Positions 13,333-20,811 of a stretch of 32,605 bases of DNA are shown here, piece after piece. The notes under the pieces are model-generated. The model did no database searches and was not told where the DNA came from. It saw nothing but the letters and a program-made list of their open reading frames with translations. The position numbers were made by a program, and so were the translations under genes. Numbering within the stretch: the stretch's first letter is position 1; each line of letters begins with the position of its first letter. This DNA is from a virus: positions 1 through 32,605 of IMG/VR virus record IMGVR_UViG_3300032092_000139; one strand, written 5' to 3'.

Positions 13333-14865
13333 TTGCCGACATCCAACTATCTACATAAGTACAATACGGACAATGTTCACGCTCGAGCCGTGATTGTCGG
13401 CTTGGTGAACTTGCTAAATAGCAAGGTTCAGTATGAAAACATTTACTCTGATACTGAGATTCAATCGGTGACCGTTCCGTTTTACTACAATTTTGGCGGA
13501 GACGAGAGATTCCTGCAGGACTACTTCCTACAGTGGAATGAGTGTATGACTCCTGATATGGTGGACGGAAACATTGATCCTATCCCACGAGGTATAGTCA
13601 CTCTCAGTTCGAGCACCATCAACACCAATATGATGGCCAACCGCTTTGTACGAGGAAATTACGTAAAGCAGGTTGGAAACGAGGTTATTACATACAACGC
13701 ATTTATCAATCCTATACCTCTTTCTATGAACTTCGATGTGAAGATCGTTGCTGATACTTCTCTCGACGCATTCAAAATACAGCAGTCAGTTCTTGAAACA
13801 TTCTACAAAACGCAAGTATTTTCTGTTGAGTTTAGAGGATTTAGAGTACCATGCCAGGTAGGATTTCCGGAAGATCAAGGAATTGAAAAGACATTTGAAT
13901 TTACCTACCAATCTGACACCGAAATTGCATTTAACGTCCCATTACAATTAGAAACTTATTTCCCTGTCACAGATCCTACCACTGAGAGATTTGGCGGAAA
14001 CCGCATGAACTATCCAGGAGGGCCAAACATTGAATGGACTTCTGATGAAAAGTACAATCTTCCAAGGTTTGAAATCATCTCTCCAAGACAAGGCGAGACA
14101 TATTTTTCTTCCGGCCAGATGATATTCTCCTGGACAAACACTGGACCAATAACACGAGTAAACCTATATTACCGAAGAGTTGGTAGCCCAGATTGGTTGC
14201 CGATCGTGAAGAACTTAAAAAATTCTGGAACCTATACCTGGAATGTGCCATTTCTAGATAGCAGTGGTAAAGAAATCAAAGGAGAAACCACACGAGCCTT
14301 TGTGAATACTCAATACGGCCAAGGAGCAAGCCTGCGAGCAATCATTGATTCAACAGGCGGTGTAGAAAGCGTTATTATTCTTAATGGTGGGTACACGTAT
14401 CTTGGAACCGACAGCATTATTGTCGAAGACACATCGCATCCTACCATACAGCCTACGATATCTCCTAAAGTGGTTGCAGGAACCATCATAGGCTCACAAA
14501 TTTATGCAGTAGGCGCAGACTTTGAACCAACCCCGGTAAACCAGATTGAGGTTATGATCGAGGACGCTAACAACGATTCTTTTACTCAAATGCTGGAACA
14601 AAAAGTAGAATTCCAGGCACAGACTACAAACGGTTCAAACATACTTTCAAATCTCATACCAAACATTTCAACGCTGGAAGCTTTGAACGCTAGCGGGATC
14701 TATGTAGGTATGCCAGTGGTAGGAGCTGGAATTCCAGCAAACGCCACAGTAGAACAAATAATCAGTGGATCAAATCAACTACAAATAACAACAAACGCTA
14801 ACCTGTCATCTCCTCTAACGTTGATCAGCGGAGGTCTTATCGATGGATACATCACAATCAAGTAA
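13333..14865 (+). CDS. gp15-like tail terminator/sheath stabiliser with C-terminal extension
   Basis: This is 510 residues from a TTG start. An in-frame TAA at 13327 leaves only ATT 13330 or TTG 13333 near the conserved N-terminus, and the first internal ATG is far inside the domain. Residues about 15-215 follow the layout of T4 gp15, the protein that caps the tail: a helix plus VTVPFYYNFGGDERFLQDYF, the NPIPLSMNFDVKIVADTSLD segment, and a final EIAFNVPLQLETYFPV strand. Residues about 243-305 look like an Ig/fibronectin-type domain (WTNTGPITRVNLYYRR, then GTYTWNVP), and the last ~200 residues are Gly/Ser/Thr-rich beta-structure. T4 gp15 lacks this extension, so it may decorate the tail. The assignment is by pattern and needs structural confirmation. 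Confidence 0.6.
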   Translation: MPTSNYLHKYNTDNVHARAVIVGLVNLLNSKVQYENIYSDTEIQSVTVPFYYNFGGDERFLQDYFLQWNECMTPDMVDGNIDPIPRGIVTLSSSTINTNMMANRFVRGNYVKQVGNEVITYNAFINPIPLSMNFDVKIVADTSLDAFKIQQSVLETFYKTQVFSVEFRGFRVPCQVGFPEDQGIEKTFEFTYQSDTEIAFNVPLQLETYFPVTDPTTERFGGNRMNYPGGPNIEWTSDEKYNLPRFEIISPRQGETYFSSGQMIFSWTNTGPITRVNLYYRRVGSPDWLPIVKNLKNSGTYTWNVPFLDSSGKEIKGETTRAFVNTQYGQGASLRAIIDSTGGVESVIILNGGYTYLGTDSIIVEDTSHPTIQPTISPKVVAGTIIGSQIYAVGADFEPTPVNQIEVMIEDANNDSFTQMLEQKVEFQAQTTNGSNILSNLIPNISTLEALNASGIYVGMPVVGAGIPANATVEQIISGSNQLQITTNANLSSPLTLISGGLIDGYITIK

Positions 14866-14891
14866 TGTTTCATAGAATGCTAAAAGGGAGA

Positions 14892-14900
14892 GATATATAG
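14892..14900 (+). promoter_or_regulatory. putative late promoter GATATATAG (copy 3)
   Basis: An exact GATATATAG lies in the 65-base gap after the gp15-like gene, 30 bases before ATG 14931. The following leader is A-rich and lacks a Shine-Dalgarno sequence. Confidence 0.62.
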
Positions 14901-14930
14901 TTAGAAGAAAATAAAAACAAAATAAGGCAC

Positions 14931-16505
14931 ATGTCTACACTAAGAAATAGAATTGAAACGCTGCAGACCAAGACAACGTCAACCGCAGTACTTAATGCAT
15001 GTAATGAGGCTATCCGCCGATTTGACAGCAACAACGCCTACGCTATTTCTGCGGAAGAAAATAAAGTTCTCGAGGCAGATATTATGAACTCACTTATCGA
15101 AGGTCTGTCAAAAATTGAGGACGAGTCTGCTAAGCAGTTCATTTCGATGAATGTTATTGAACAGAGAATCGAAAATCTAAGTAATCTTGGAGTAAAGAAG
15201 ACATTTGCTGTTATTAGCGAATCTGAGATTGCAAAGCATCCAGCTTTTTCTTATATGTTTGAGAAGCTTAAGTCAATAGCAGCTCAACCAGAGTGGATGA
15301 TTATTGAAAGTGTTATCTCATCGCTTACGCCATTTAATTGGGATCCAACCGTAAATGAATGCTTGAAATCTCTGATTGAGAATTCCGAGAAATTCCGTGA
15401 AGAGATCACAATCTACAAAATTGTAGAAAACATTAAGCGTTCTACATCAAACTATCTGATGCCGGCAATGTCTGCTCATTTGGATGAGTATTTGAACAAC
15501 CGCAATTCATCATCACGAGTGAAGCTTATGGAAAAGACTTCACAGTTTTTGTTTGATCAAAACGTAAAAAGCCTACACAAGTTTCTTTCAGAATCTGAAA
15601 GAGCTTTCCACGTAGCAGCAAACGACAACAGCTGCACAATCAATCGAGTATATTCTCCAGTTTTCATTGCTGAATCTAGCGAATTTTTCATTGCAGGTAC
15701 ACAAGTTTACAAAAAGACTGGCAACAATATTGCGGTAGCAACTACCGAAGAAATCACGGCTCTTCCTGAATCCTTTAAAGCAGTTGCGGATATTCTTACA
15801 TGGGATAACGTAATGATGGCTGAAGGCATGATTAAGCTCTACTCAGGAGACAAAGTAATTGAGATTAGCGAGTCTGAAGTAAAAATCAACGGAAAGGTTG
15901 TAAACAAAGCAGACATTCACAAGGTATATCTCAATGCAGGAGTATTCAGAATGACCGAAAGCAAAAACATCAATGCAATTTTTGCTATCTCTGAAAACTG
16001 GAACAACATTTTTGAAATGGATTTTGCCAAGACAATCTCATCAAAGTCTGACACTGGCAAATCAATGACACTATTCTTCTTGGAAGAAAACATCTTCATC
16101 AATAAGACAAACAAGATGATGAACGAGAGCGTATTCTATTCAAACTGTAACGCAACTCAAACCAAAAATCTTGTAATGGAATACATGAAGACTGACATCT
16201 CTTCATCTTTTGCTGAACTCCTAAACGAGGAGGAAAAAGAACTGAAGAAGCTGTCTGCTTTGAAAGAAGAATTTGTACAGTCTATAGCTCATCTCACTGA
16301 GCAACGTTCAAAGCTTGAGAATCTTCCTAACATGATGAGCGAAGAGGCTGAGGTAAAAGAACTCATCGTGGCAATCGAAGAAGAGATCAACTTCCTTAAG
16401 TCTGAATACGCAAAGCTTACTACTGCCGAAACCACAGCTACCACAGTATCTGAAGGCCTTGGCTATAACGTAGGCGATTCTGCTCTTCTAGGAAAAAAAA
16501 AGTGA
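14931..16505 (+). CDS. large late protein, probable virion component, ending in a -1 frameshift site
   Basis: This 524-residue protein is not assigned to a family. The N-terminal half is helical. The middle (about 225-370) is beta-rich, with SPVFIAESSEFFIAGTQVYKK. Residues about 425-500 form a charged coiled coil (LNEEEKELKKLSALKEEF). The gene ends GGA AAA AAA AAG TGA, i.e. A AAA AAG in frame directly before the stop, with a hairpin 9 bases downstream. The last residues (YNVGDSALLGKKK) read directly into the next ORF in the -1 frame as one apparent small beta-barrel, so I expect both a 524-residue and a 733-residue product. It sits under its own late promoter motif and among head and tail genes, consistent with a structural or scaffold role; the exact role is unknown. 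Confidence 0.75.
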   Translation: MSTLRNRIETLQTKTTSTAVLNACNEAIRRFDSNNAYAISAEENKVLEADIMNSLIEGLSKIEDESAKQFISMNVIEQRIENLSNLGVKKTFAVISESEIAKHPAFSYMFEKLKSIAAQPEWMIIESVISSLTPFNWDPTVNECLKSLIENSEKFREEITIYKIVENIKRSTSNYLMPAMSAHLDEYLNNRNSSSRVKLMEKTSQFLFDQNVKSLHKFLSESERAFHVAANDNSCTINRVYSPVFIAESSEFFIAGTQVYKKTGNNIAVATTEEITALPESFKAVADILTWDNVMMAEGMIKLYSGDKVIEISESEVKINGKVVNKADIHKVYLNAGVFRMTESKNINAIFAISENWNNIFEMDFAKTISSKSDTGKSMTLFFLEENIFINKTNKMMNESVFYSNCNATQTKNLVMEYMKTDISSSFAELLNEEEKELKKLSALKEEFVQSIAHLTEQRSKLENLPNMMSEEAEVKELIVAIEEEINFLKSEYAKLTTAETTATTVSEGLGYNVGDSALLGKKK

Positions 16506-16529
16506 ACATCACCGCAGTTAATGCTGCGG
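16496..16529 (+). promoter_or_regulatory. candidate programmed -1 ribosomal frameshift signal
   Basis: The heptamer A AAA AAG (16496-16502) is in the correct X XXY YYZ phase for the upstream frame and is followed at once by TGA. It belongs to an A9 run (16493-16501). A perfect 6-bp stem, CCGCAG (16512-16517) with CTGCGG (16524-16529), lies 9 bases after the heptamer. This is the layout of dnaX and insertion-sequence frameshift sites. Transcriptional slippage on the A run, or a one-base homopolymer error in the assembly, would give the same fusion. Confidence 0.65.
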
Positions 16530-17131
16530 ATGGAATCATCACTGTAGTTGACGACAAGGGAGATACCTCTAAAGTAGAGGCAAGATTTCTTGAGCCGTTA
16601 AACAAAAAGCATCGAGCAAAGACGGGCAACCCGGTTGAAATCAATTCTCAAGGTGATGGGGCTACTGTTGCCATCAAGGAAGAGAAGGAAGAAGGCTATG
16701 TAAAAGCCAAACTTAGCATTGCCGTACAAGGAGTTCCCGCAGGAACCGAAGTCCAAATAAAGGCTCTTGACTATACGTCAAAGGCTGACAACGAGAACGT
16801 TGATATCATATTGCCTAATAAGAAGCTAGCAAGCGTTAAAAAGTCCGACGTGAAACTTTTTGAAGCTGGTGTATACAATTCTGAAACGGATATTAAAAAC
16901 AATCCAAAAACAGATGAAAACAAACCAGATGAAATAACAGGTAAAATGGACAACGTGTTGGTTCAAGTGGAGAACGCTATTGCACAGCTTCAAGAACTTA
17001 AAATAACCGTTGACGATGGAACTTCATTCTCATCAGAAGCAATAGAATCATGCATAACGGAACTGACAACATACAAGAAAACCCTGGAACAGGAACGGGA
17101 GACATCAAACGCAGCAACACCGGCCGCGTAA
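16502..17131 (+). CDS. C-terminal extension of the 14931 protein (-1 frame) or separate GTG-started protein
   Basis: This is 209 codons beginning at a GTG that overlaps the previous stop (GTGA). The first ~33 residues (NITAVNAADGIITVVDDKG, then SKVEARFLEPL) look like the second half of an SH3/KOW-like small barrel whose first strand lies at the end of the upstream ORF. This favours production as a fusion through the slippery site at 16496. A basic/acidic middle follows with a second beta-rich segment (KLSIAVQGVPAGTEVQIKALDY). The C-terminus has a helix (MDNVLVQVENAIAQLQEL) and a Thr/Glu-rich tail. No family is recognised. The last 82 bases overlap the start of the gp55 gene. Confidence 0.7.
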   Translation: MNITAVNAADGIITVVDDKGDTSKVEARFLEPLNKKHRAKTGNPVEINSQGDGATVAIKEEKEEGYVKAKLSIAVQGVPAGTEVQIKALDYTSKADNENVDIILPNKKLASVKKSDVKLFEAGVYNSETDIKNNPKTDENKPDEITGKMDNVLVQVENAIAQLQELKITVDDGTSFSSEAIESCITELTTYKKTLEQERETSNAATPAA

Positions 17132-17487
17132 AAAAGAATCCTTCAAACTATTACGTGGATCCTAAAGAACTTCGAGAAGAAGTTCTTAGATCTCGTGAAA
17201 AAGATGCTCTTACGCCTCGAGCAATTGAAATGTTTCAAACAATGGCAAGAGAGGCGTCCAAAAAATTAAGGTACCGCGACGAAGAGGACCGAAAGGACTG
17301 CATTGCTTTTGCAATGATGGATGTCGTTCGATACTGGAGAAGCTACAATCCCGAGAAATCTAAAGACCCGTTTGCGTATTTTACGCAAATGATCAAGAAT
17401 GGATTTGCTAAAGGATGGCGTAAGCTGCATCCTCTATCAGCTGGCGAGAAAGTTTCTCTTAGTCACGACAACGTCTTTACTCTGTGA
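17050..17487 (+). CDS. 55: late-transcription sigma factor, gp55-like
   Basis: This 145-residue protein (T4 gp55 is 185) resembles the divergent sigma that directs RNA polymerase to late promoters. Key features are a helix with EDRKDCIAFAMMDVVRYW (80-96) and the core motif NPEKSKDPFAYFTQMIKNGF (100-119), which matches the NPxAYxTQ region-2 signature shared by T4-type gp55 proteins. It lacks sigma region 4, which fits -10-only promoters such as the GATATATAG motifs here. No better start than ATG 17050 is seen, so it overlaps the preceding ORF by 82 bases; the first ~30 residues are low in order. Its stop overlaps the gp4 start (GTGA). In T4, gp55 works with gp33 and the gp45 clamp; no gp33 was identified. 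Confidence 0.82.
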   Translation: MHNGTDNIQENPGTGTGDIKRSNTGRVKKNPSNYYVDPKELREEVLRSREKDALTPRAIEMFQTMAREASKKLRYRDEEDRKDCIAFAMMDVVRYWRSYNPEKSKDPFAYFTQMIKNGFAKGWRKLHPLSAGEKVSLSHDNVFTL

Positions 17488-17987
17488 GAGCAAAAACTAA
17501 CAAAACAAATCCTCCTCATAAGAGAAGCCGTTTTAGGCAAGGATATTTTGTGCCCGGTTATCCCGAGAAGTATATAGGTGATCCATCAAAAATCATTTAC
17601 AGATCTTCTTGGGAGTATCGTTTTTGTAAGTACTGTGATACAACTCCTGAAGTTTTATCGTGGTCTTCGGAACCAGTGCCAATACCATACATCAGTCCAA
17701 TAGATAACCGAGAGCACAGCTATTTTGTAGACTTTTACATGAAGCTACAAAAACCCGATGGGCCGGTTGAATACCTAGTAGAGATTAAGCCATCTAAGTC
17801 TTTAAAGCAACCTTCCATGAAAGAAGGATTGACTACTATAAAAAGACTGAAAGAATACAATAAGATGGCTGCTGATTGGTTGATAAACAGGGCAAAATTT
17901 AAAGCAGCACAAGAGTTTGCGCGGCTTAATAATAAGAACTTCATCATTGTTACCGAGGAGTTTCTTTTCAAAAGAGTTAATTCATAA
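17484..17987 (+). CDS. 4: head completion nuclease, gp4-like
   Basis: This is 167 residues from a GTG start inside the gp55 stop (GTGA). It matches T4 gp4 (150 residues) along its length: GDPSKIIYRSSWEYRF (32-47), PEVLSWSSEPVPIPYI (55-70), YFVDFYMK (80-87) and YLVEIKPSK (97-105), then KFKAAQEFARLNNKNFIIVTEE near the C-terminus. Asp83 and Glu100-x-Lys102 form a PD-(D/E)xK-type nuclease signature. In T4, gp4 acts at head completion, when packaged heads are made ready for tails. The gene shares TAATG with the following gene, and the order near other assembly genes recalls the T4 2-4-53 region. Confidence 0.9.
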   Translation: MRAKTNKTNPPHKRSRFRQGYFVPGYPEKYIGDPSKIIYRSSWEYRFCKYCDTTPEVLSWSSEPVPIPYISPIDNREHSYFVDFYMKLQKPDGPVEYLVEIKPSKSLKQPSMKEGLTTIKRLKEYNKMAADWLINRAKFKAAQEFARLNNKNFIIVTEEFLFKRVNS

Positions 17988-18715
17988 TGATTAGTCCAGC
18001 AGTAGCATATCAGAAAAATATGAAAGAACGTCCTGATATGAGAAAGGACGCTTACAAGTATTTTTTTGAAAAGTACTTTAAAGACCCGTTTGTAGATAAA
18101 GGCTTTTTAGATACTATTGAAAGAATCAAAGGAAAGTCTATTAGGCAATTTATTCCTGGAAAAGTTTATACTTTTCGCTATGATCCAGTCTACAAAGATC
18201 TTTTAGATTATTATGACAAGAGACCTATCATACTCTGTTGTGGAGAATGGATTGCGGAAAGCACCGGAAACAGAATAGTAACCGGCATCAATTTCAACTT
18301 TCTTCCTGAGATAGCGAGAGTTAATACCTTGGAATACTACTACAGATCGGTAAAAGGCGACTTGGATCAAGCTTACAAGATAACTAGCGAAACCGATCAT
18401 GTATCATTTATCAAGCGGGCCTTAATTGTTTTACAGGATATCGTTCAATCTTTCAACATATTCAATAAAACCGGCCAGATTGGCTATCAGTTTGCAATGA
18501 GAAATTATATTGTTGGCGAACATATGTCTCAGAATGTAATTGTGGAATATGACGACTGGGAGTGGATACCTTTTGTACAGACAAAAGATGTTGTAGGTAA
18601 GCCGTTGGGTCAAATCTACAAAGAATACTTATTGGAAAGGAAGGCACTTGCCAAGAAACAGCCTCCAATACTCAAGGCTGAAGAAAAGAGAAAATACAAT
18701 AATAGAAGAGGATAA
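17987..18715 (+). CDS. conserved phage assembly protein of unknown function
   Basis: This 242-residue protein has the central motif PGKVYTFRYDPVYKDLLDYY followed by DKRPIILCC and GINFNFLP. I associate this YxP..L.YYD..P pattern with a conserved protein of T4-like phages sometimes annotated as a DNA-end protector (gp2), but I am not sure. Its position directly after gp4 matches the neighbourhood of genes 2, 4 and 53 in T4; it does not resemble gp53. The C-terminus is basic (LKAEEKRKYNNRRG). It begins with the ATG of a TAATG overlap with gp4 and ends 19 bases before the portal gene, so it is in the same late operon. Confidence 0.72.
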   Translation: MISPAVAYQKNMKERPDMRKDAYKYFFEKYFKDPFVDKGFLDTIERIKGKSIRQFIPGKVYTFRYDPVYKDLLDYYDKRPIILCCGEWIAESTGNRIVTGINFNFLPEIARVNTLEYYYRSVKGDLDQAYKITSETDHVSFIKRALIVLQDIVQSFNIFNKTGQIGYQFAMRNYIVGEHMSQNVIVEYDDWEWIPFVQTKDVVGKPLGQIYKEYLLERKALAKKQPPILKAEEKRKYNNRRG

Positions 18716-18718
18716 ATA
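18711..18718 (+). promoter_or_regulatory. possible late promoter variant GATAAATA before the portal gene
   Basis: GATAAATA overlaps the stop of the preceding gene and lies 16 bases before the portal ATG. It differs from the T4 late consensus TATAAATA by one base and from the local motif GATATATA by one base. The evidence is weak. Confidence 0.3.
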
Positions 18719-18734
18719 ACAAAACAACAAAAGC

Positions 18735-20339
18735 ATGGCAGGTTTCATTGACAGAGTGGGTGTGAACCCTATATTTGGTCAAATATCAAAAAGCTTAAAG
18801 ACGCTGTCGTCTCTCGGAATGAAGTACGAGGACATGGTAGTTAAGCAATCGAGAGCAGTCGGTGTGACCGAAGCTGAATTTGGTCTTCAAGGTTACCTAC
18901 CTGAAGAATTCTTATATTCATTAGCGCTAACTGACGTTGGCCAAAAGAAGTTTATTGCGTTCTTCGACAAAGACTACAAGTCTCGTCGAGACTACTTGAG
19001 AAAGTTTTCGATGAACCCGGAAATTGAGTTTATCCTTGATACTGTTTCCGATGAAGCAATAGTCTACGATGACTCAAACTACTTTGCTGAAGTTGACACT
19101 ACCCTGCTTAAAGGAATACTCGACCCTGATCATTCTAAAGAGATTGTGGATGAAATTGGAACAGCTTTCCGTAAGATATACGCTCACTTTCACTTCAATG
19201 AAGGTCACGATGCTTGGGGATATTTCCGCCAACTGCTGATTGATGGATTCCTTGCCTTTGAAATCATTTATGATCCTGAAGGAAAGAACATCATTGGTTT
19301 TAAAGAGCTGGATGCAACTTCTCTTCGTCCAGGCGTGGAAAAATCTGGCGACAACGTGTATCGCAAAATTTGGGTACAGTACGAAGACATTCCTGCAATG
19401 AAACGAGTCCTCCTCGATTCGCAGATCATCTACATATCATATGCCAAAGGTAACTTTACCGGTCGCGTATCATACACGGAAAGATTGGTAAGAAGCTTCA
19501 ACCTCTTGCGTATCATGGAAAACAGCCGAGTTATTTGGAACATCATGAACTCAAGCTTCCGCTTGAAAATGGTGGTACCAATTGGAACCAAGTCTCCACA
19601 AAAAGCAAAGGAAAGCTTGGCGGAGATGATGGCAATCTATAAAGAAGATGTATCTCTAAACTATGATTCTGGTGAGCTGACTGTAAACGGTAAGCCTGCA
19701 ATGCAGTTCTACAAAAACTACCTTTTCCCTTCAAAGAATGGCGAACAGCCTGAAATTGAAACTATCGGAGGTGATGGCTACGATCTAAGCGATACCGATG
19801 CACTAAAATACTTTGAAGACAAATTAAAAGTGGATTCAAAGATACCATTCTCCCGTTTTGATCGTACACAAGACGGTGGCTCCTTTAGTATCAGCTCTGA
19901 TGGAATGGCTCGCGACGAAATTCGTTTTGCTCGCTTTATCAACCGCTTGAGATCAATGTTCCAAGAGATCTTAATCAAGCCAGTATTCTTGCAAATCGGT
20001 CTTAATCACCCGGATCTTGCTGAAGACGAACTGTTCAAGTCTGCTCTTGCATTGAAATTCCGTTCTGACAATCTGTTTGAAGAAATGAAGGAAATGGAAG
20101 TGATGGACAAGAGAGCAAGCATCATACAGACTATGATGGGAATCAATGAAAAAGTTCCAGATTCAACAGGTATGTTACAGGATGTTCCGTACTTTGATCC
20201 AAAGTTCCTCATTGAAAAGTACTTAGGTCTTACCAAAATTGAGATGGATCGAAATGCTGGCTATAAAGAGGAAACGCAGATTAAGAACGATGCAATCATG
20301 AAAGCCGCTCAACAAGCGTCGGGCATGGGAGGCATTTAA
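18735..20339 (+). CDS. 20: portal vertex protein
   Basis: This 534-residue protein (T4 gp20 is 524) is the dodecameric portal at the special head vertex, through which DNA is packaged and to which the tail joins. Recognisable features are SMNPEIEFILDTVSDEAIVYD near 95-115, the stem/clip region with ERLVRSFNLLRIMENSRVIW, then FPSKNGEQPEIETIGGDGYD followed by LKYFEDKLKVDSKIPFSRF. That last block matches the segment of T4-type portals reading GG.GxxL.xxxDxxYFxxKLxxxLxVPxSRL. The C-terminal part is helical. The leader is A-rich (AAAACAACAAAAGC before ATG). The family is secure. Confidence 0.93.
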   Translation: MAGFIDRVGVNPIFGQISKSLKTLSSLGMKYEDMVVKQSRAVGVTEAEFGLQGYLPEEFLYSLALTDVGQKKFIAFFDKDYKSRRDYLRKFSMNPEIEFILDTVSDEAIVYDDSNYFAEVDTTLLKGILDPDHSKEIVDEIGTAFRKIYAHFHFNEGHDAWGYFRQLLIDGFLAFEIIYDPEGKNIIGFKELDATSLRPGVEKSGDNVYRKIWVQYEDIPAMKRVLLDSQIIYISYAKGNFTGRVSYTERLVRSFNLLRIMENSRVIWNIMNSSFRLKMVVPIGTKSPQKAKESLAEMMAIYKEDVSLNYDSGELTVNGKPAMQFYKNYLFPSKNGEQPEIETIGGDGYDLSDTDALKYFEDKLKVDSKIPFSRFDRTQDGGSFSISSDGMARDEIRFARFINRLRSMFQEILIKPVFLQIGLNHPDLAEDELFKSALALKFRSDNLFEEMKEMEVMDKRASIIQTMMGINEKVPDSTGMLQDVPYFDPKFLIEKYLGLTKIEMDRNAGYKEETQIKNDAIMKAAQQASGMGGI

Positions 20340-20349
20340 TCTCTCCTCT

Positions 20350-20802
20350 ATGGATCCAACACAAAAGGACGAAAAAAATCTTCCGCTATTTCCAGGACTT
20401 CTCCCTTATGGACACACCATAGGGGCTCCTGCTTTTAGGCCTAACGAAATGGGAGTCGTGCTCAGCAAATCCATGTCTGCTATGAATGAGCAGGTCGAGG
20501 CGCAGAAAGCACAAATACTCCAGCAGGTGGAACTGTTAAAGAGGCAGTACACAGAACTTGAAGAGCGGCGAGTCATCTCTCTTATCATATACCAATCGGA
20601 AATGCGATTTACTCCTGACATTGGGCAGATCTACTACCTATATGCTCGAGAAAATGAAACCACTTTTATCTCGCTCATTGAACCAGGCAATTGGCATCGG
20701 CAAGACTTAAAATATATTGCCAGTGTTAAACTTCTTTCGGATATGACGTGGTCTGTGATAGAAAAAACTATCCTCTTTGATGATATATATGTTCGAAAAT
20801 AA
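20350..20802 (+). CDS. DUF2452-like protein
   Basis: This 150-residue protein has LLPYGHTIGAPAFRPNEMGV (18-37), then SMSAMNEQVEAQ with a coiled coil, then MRFTPDIGQIYYLYARENET (83-104) and a Trp-containing PGNWHRQDLKYIASVKLLSD. This order matches my memory of DUF2452 proteins, small uncharacterised proteins of Bacteroidota and some eukaryotes; the assignment could not be verified. It lies between the portal and the fibre gene, 10 bases after one and 9 before the other, so it is co-expressed with virion genes. The function is unknown. If the family is right, the gene was probably acquired from a host. Confidence 0.62.
   Translation: MDPTQKDEKNLPLFPGLLPYGHTIGAPAFRPNEMGVVLSKSMSAMNEQVEAQKAQILQQVELLKRQYTELEERRVISLIIYQSEMRFTPDIGQIYYLYARENETTFISLIEPGNWHRQDLKYIASVKLLSDMTWSVIEKTILFDDIYVRK
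20782..20790 (+). promoter_or_regulatory. possible late promoter variant GATATATAT before the fibre gene
   Basis: GATATATAT differs from the four exact late motifs only in the last base. It lies in the 3' end of the DUF2452-like gene, 21 bases before the fibre ATG. It is in coding sequence (Asp-Ile-Tyr), so it may be chance. Confidence 0.4.
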
Positions 20803-20811
20803 GGACTACTA

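Noticed and set aside
17569-17578. GTATATAGG resembling the late motif
   Set aside because: It lies deep within the gp4-like gene, lacks the leading GA, and no gene starts nearby.
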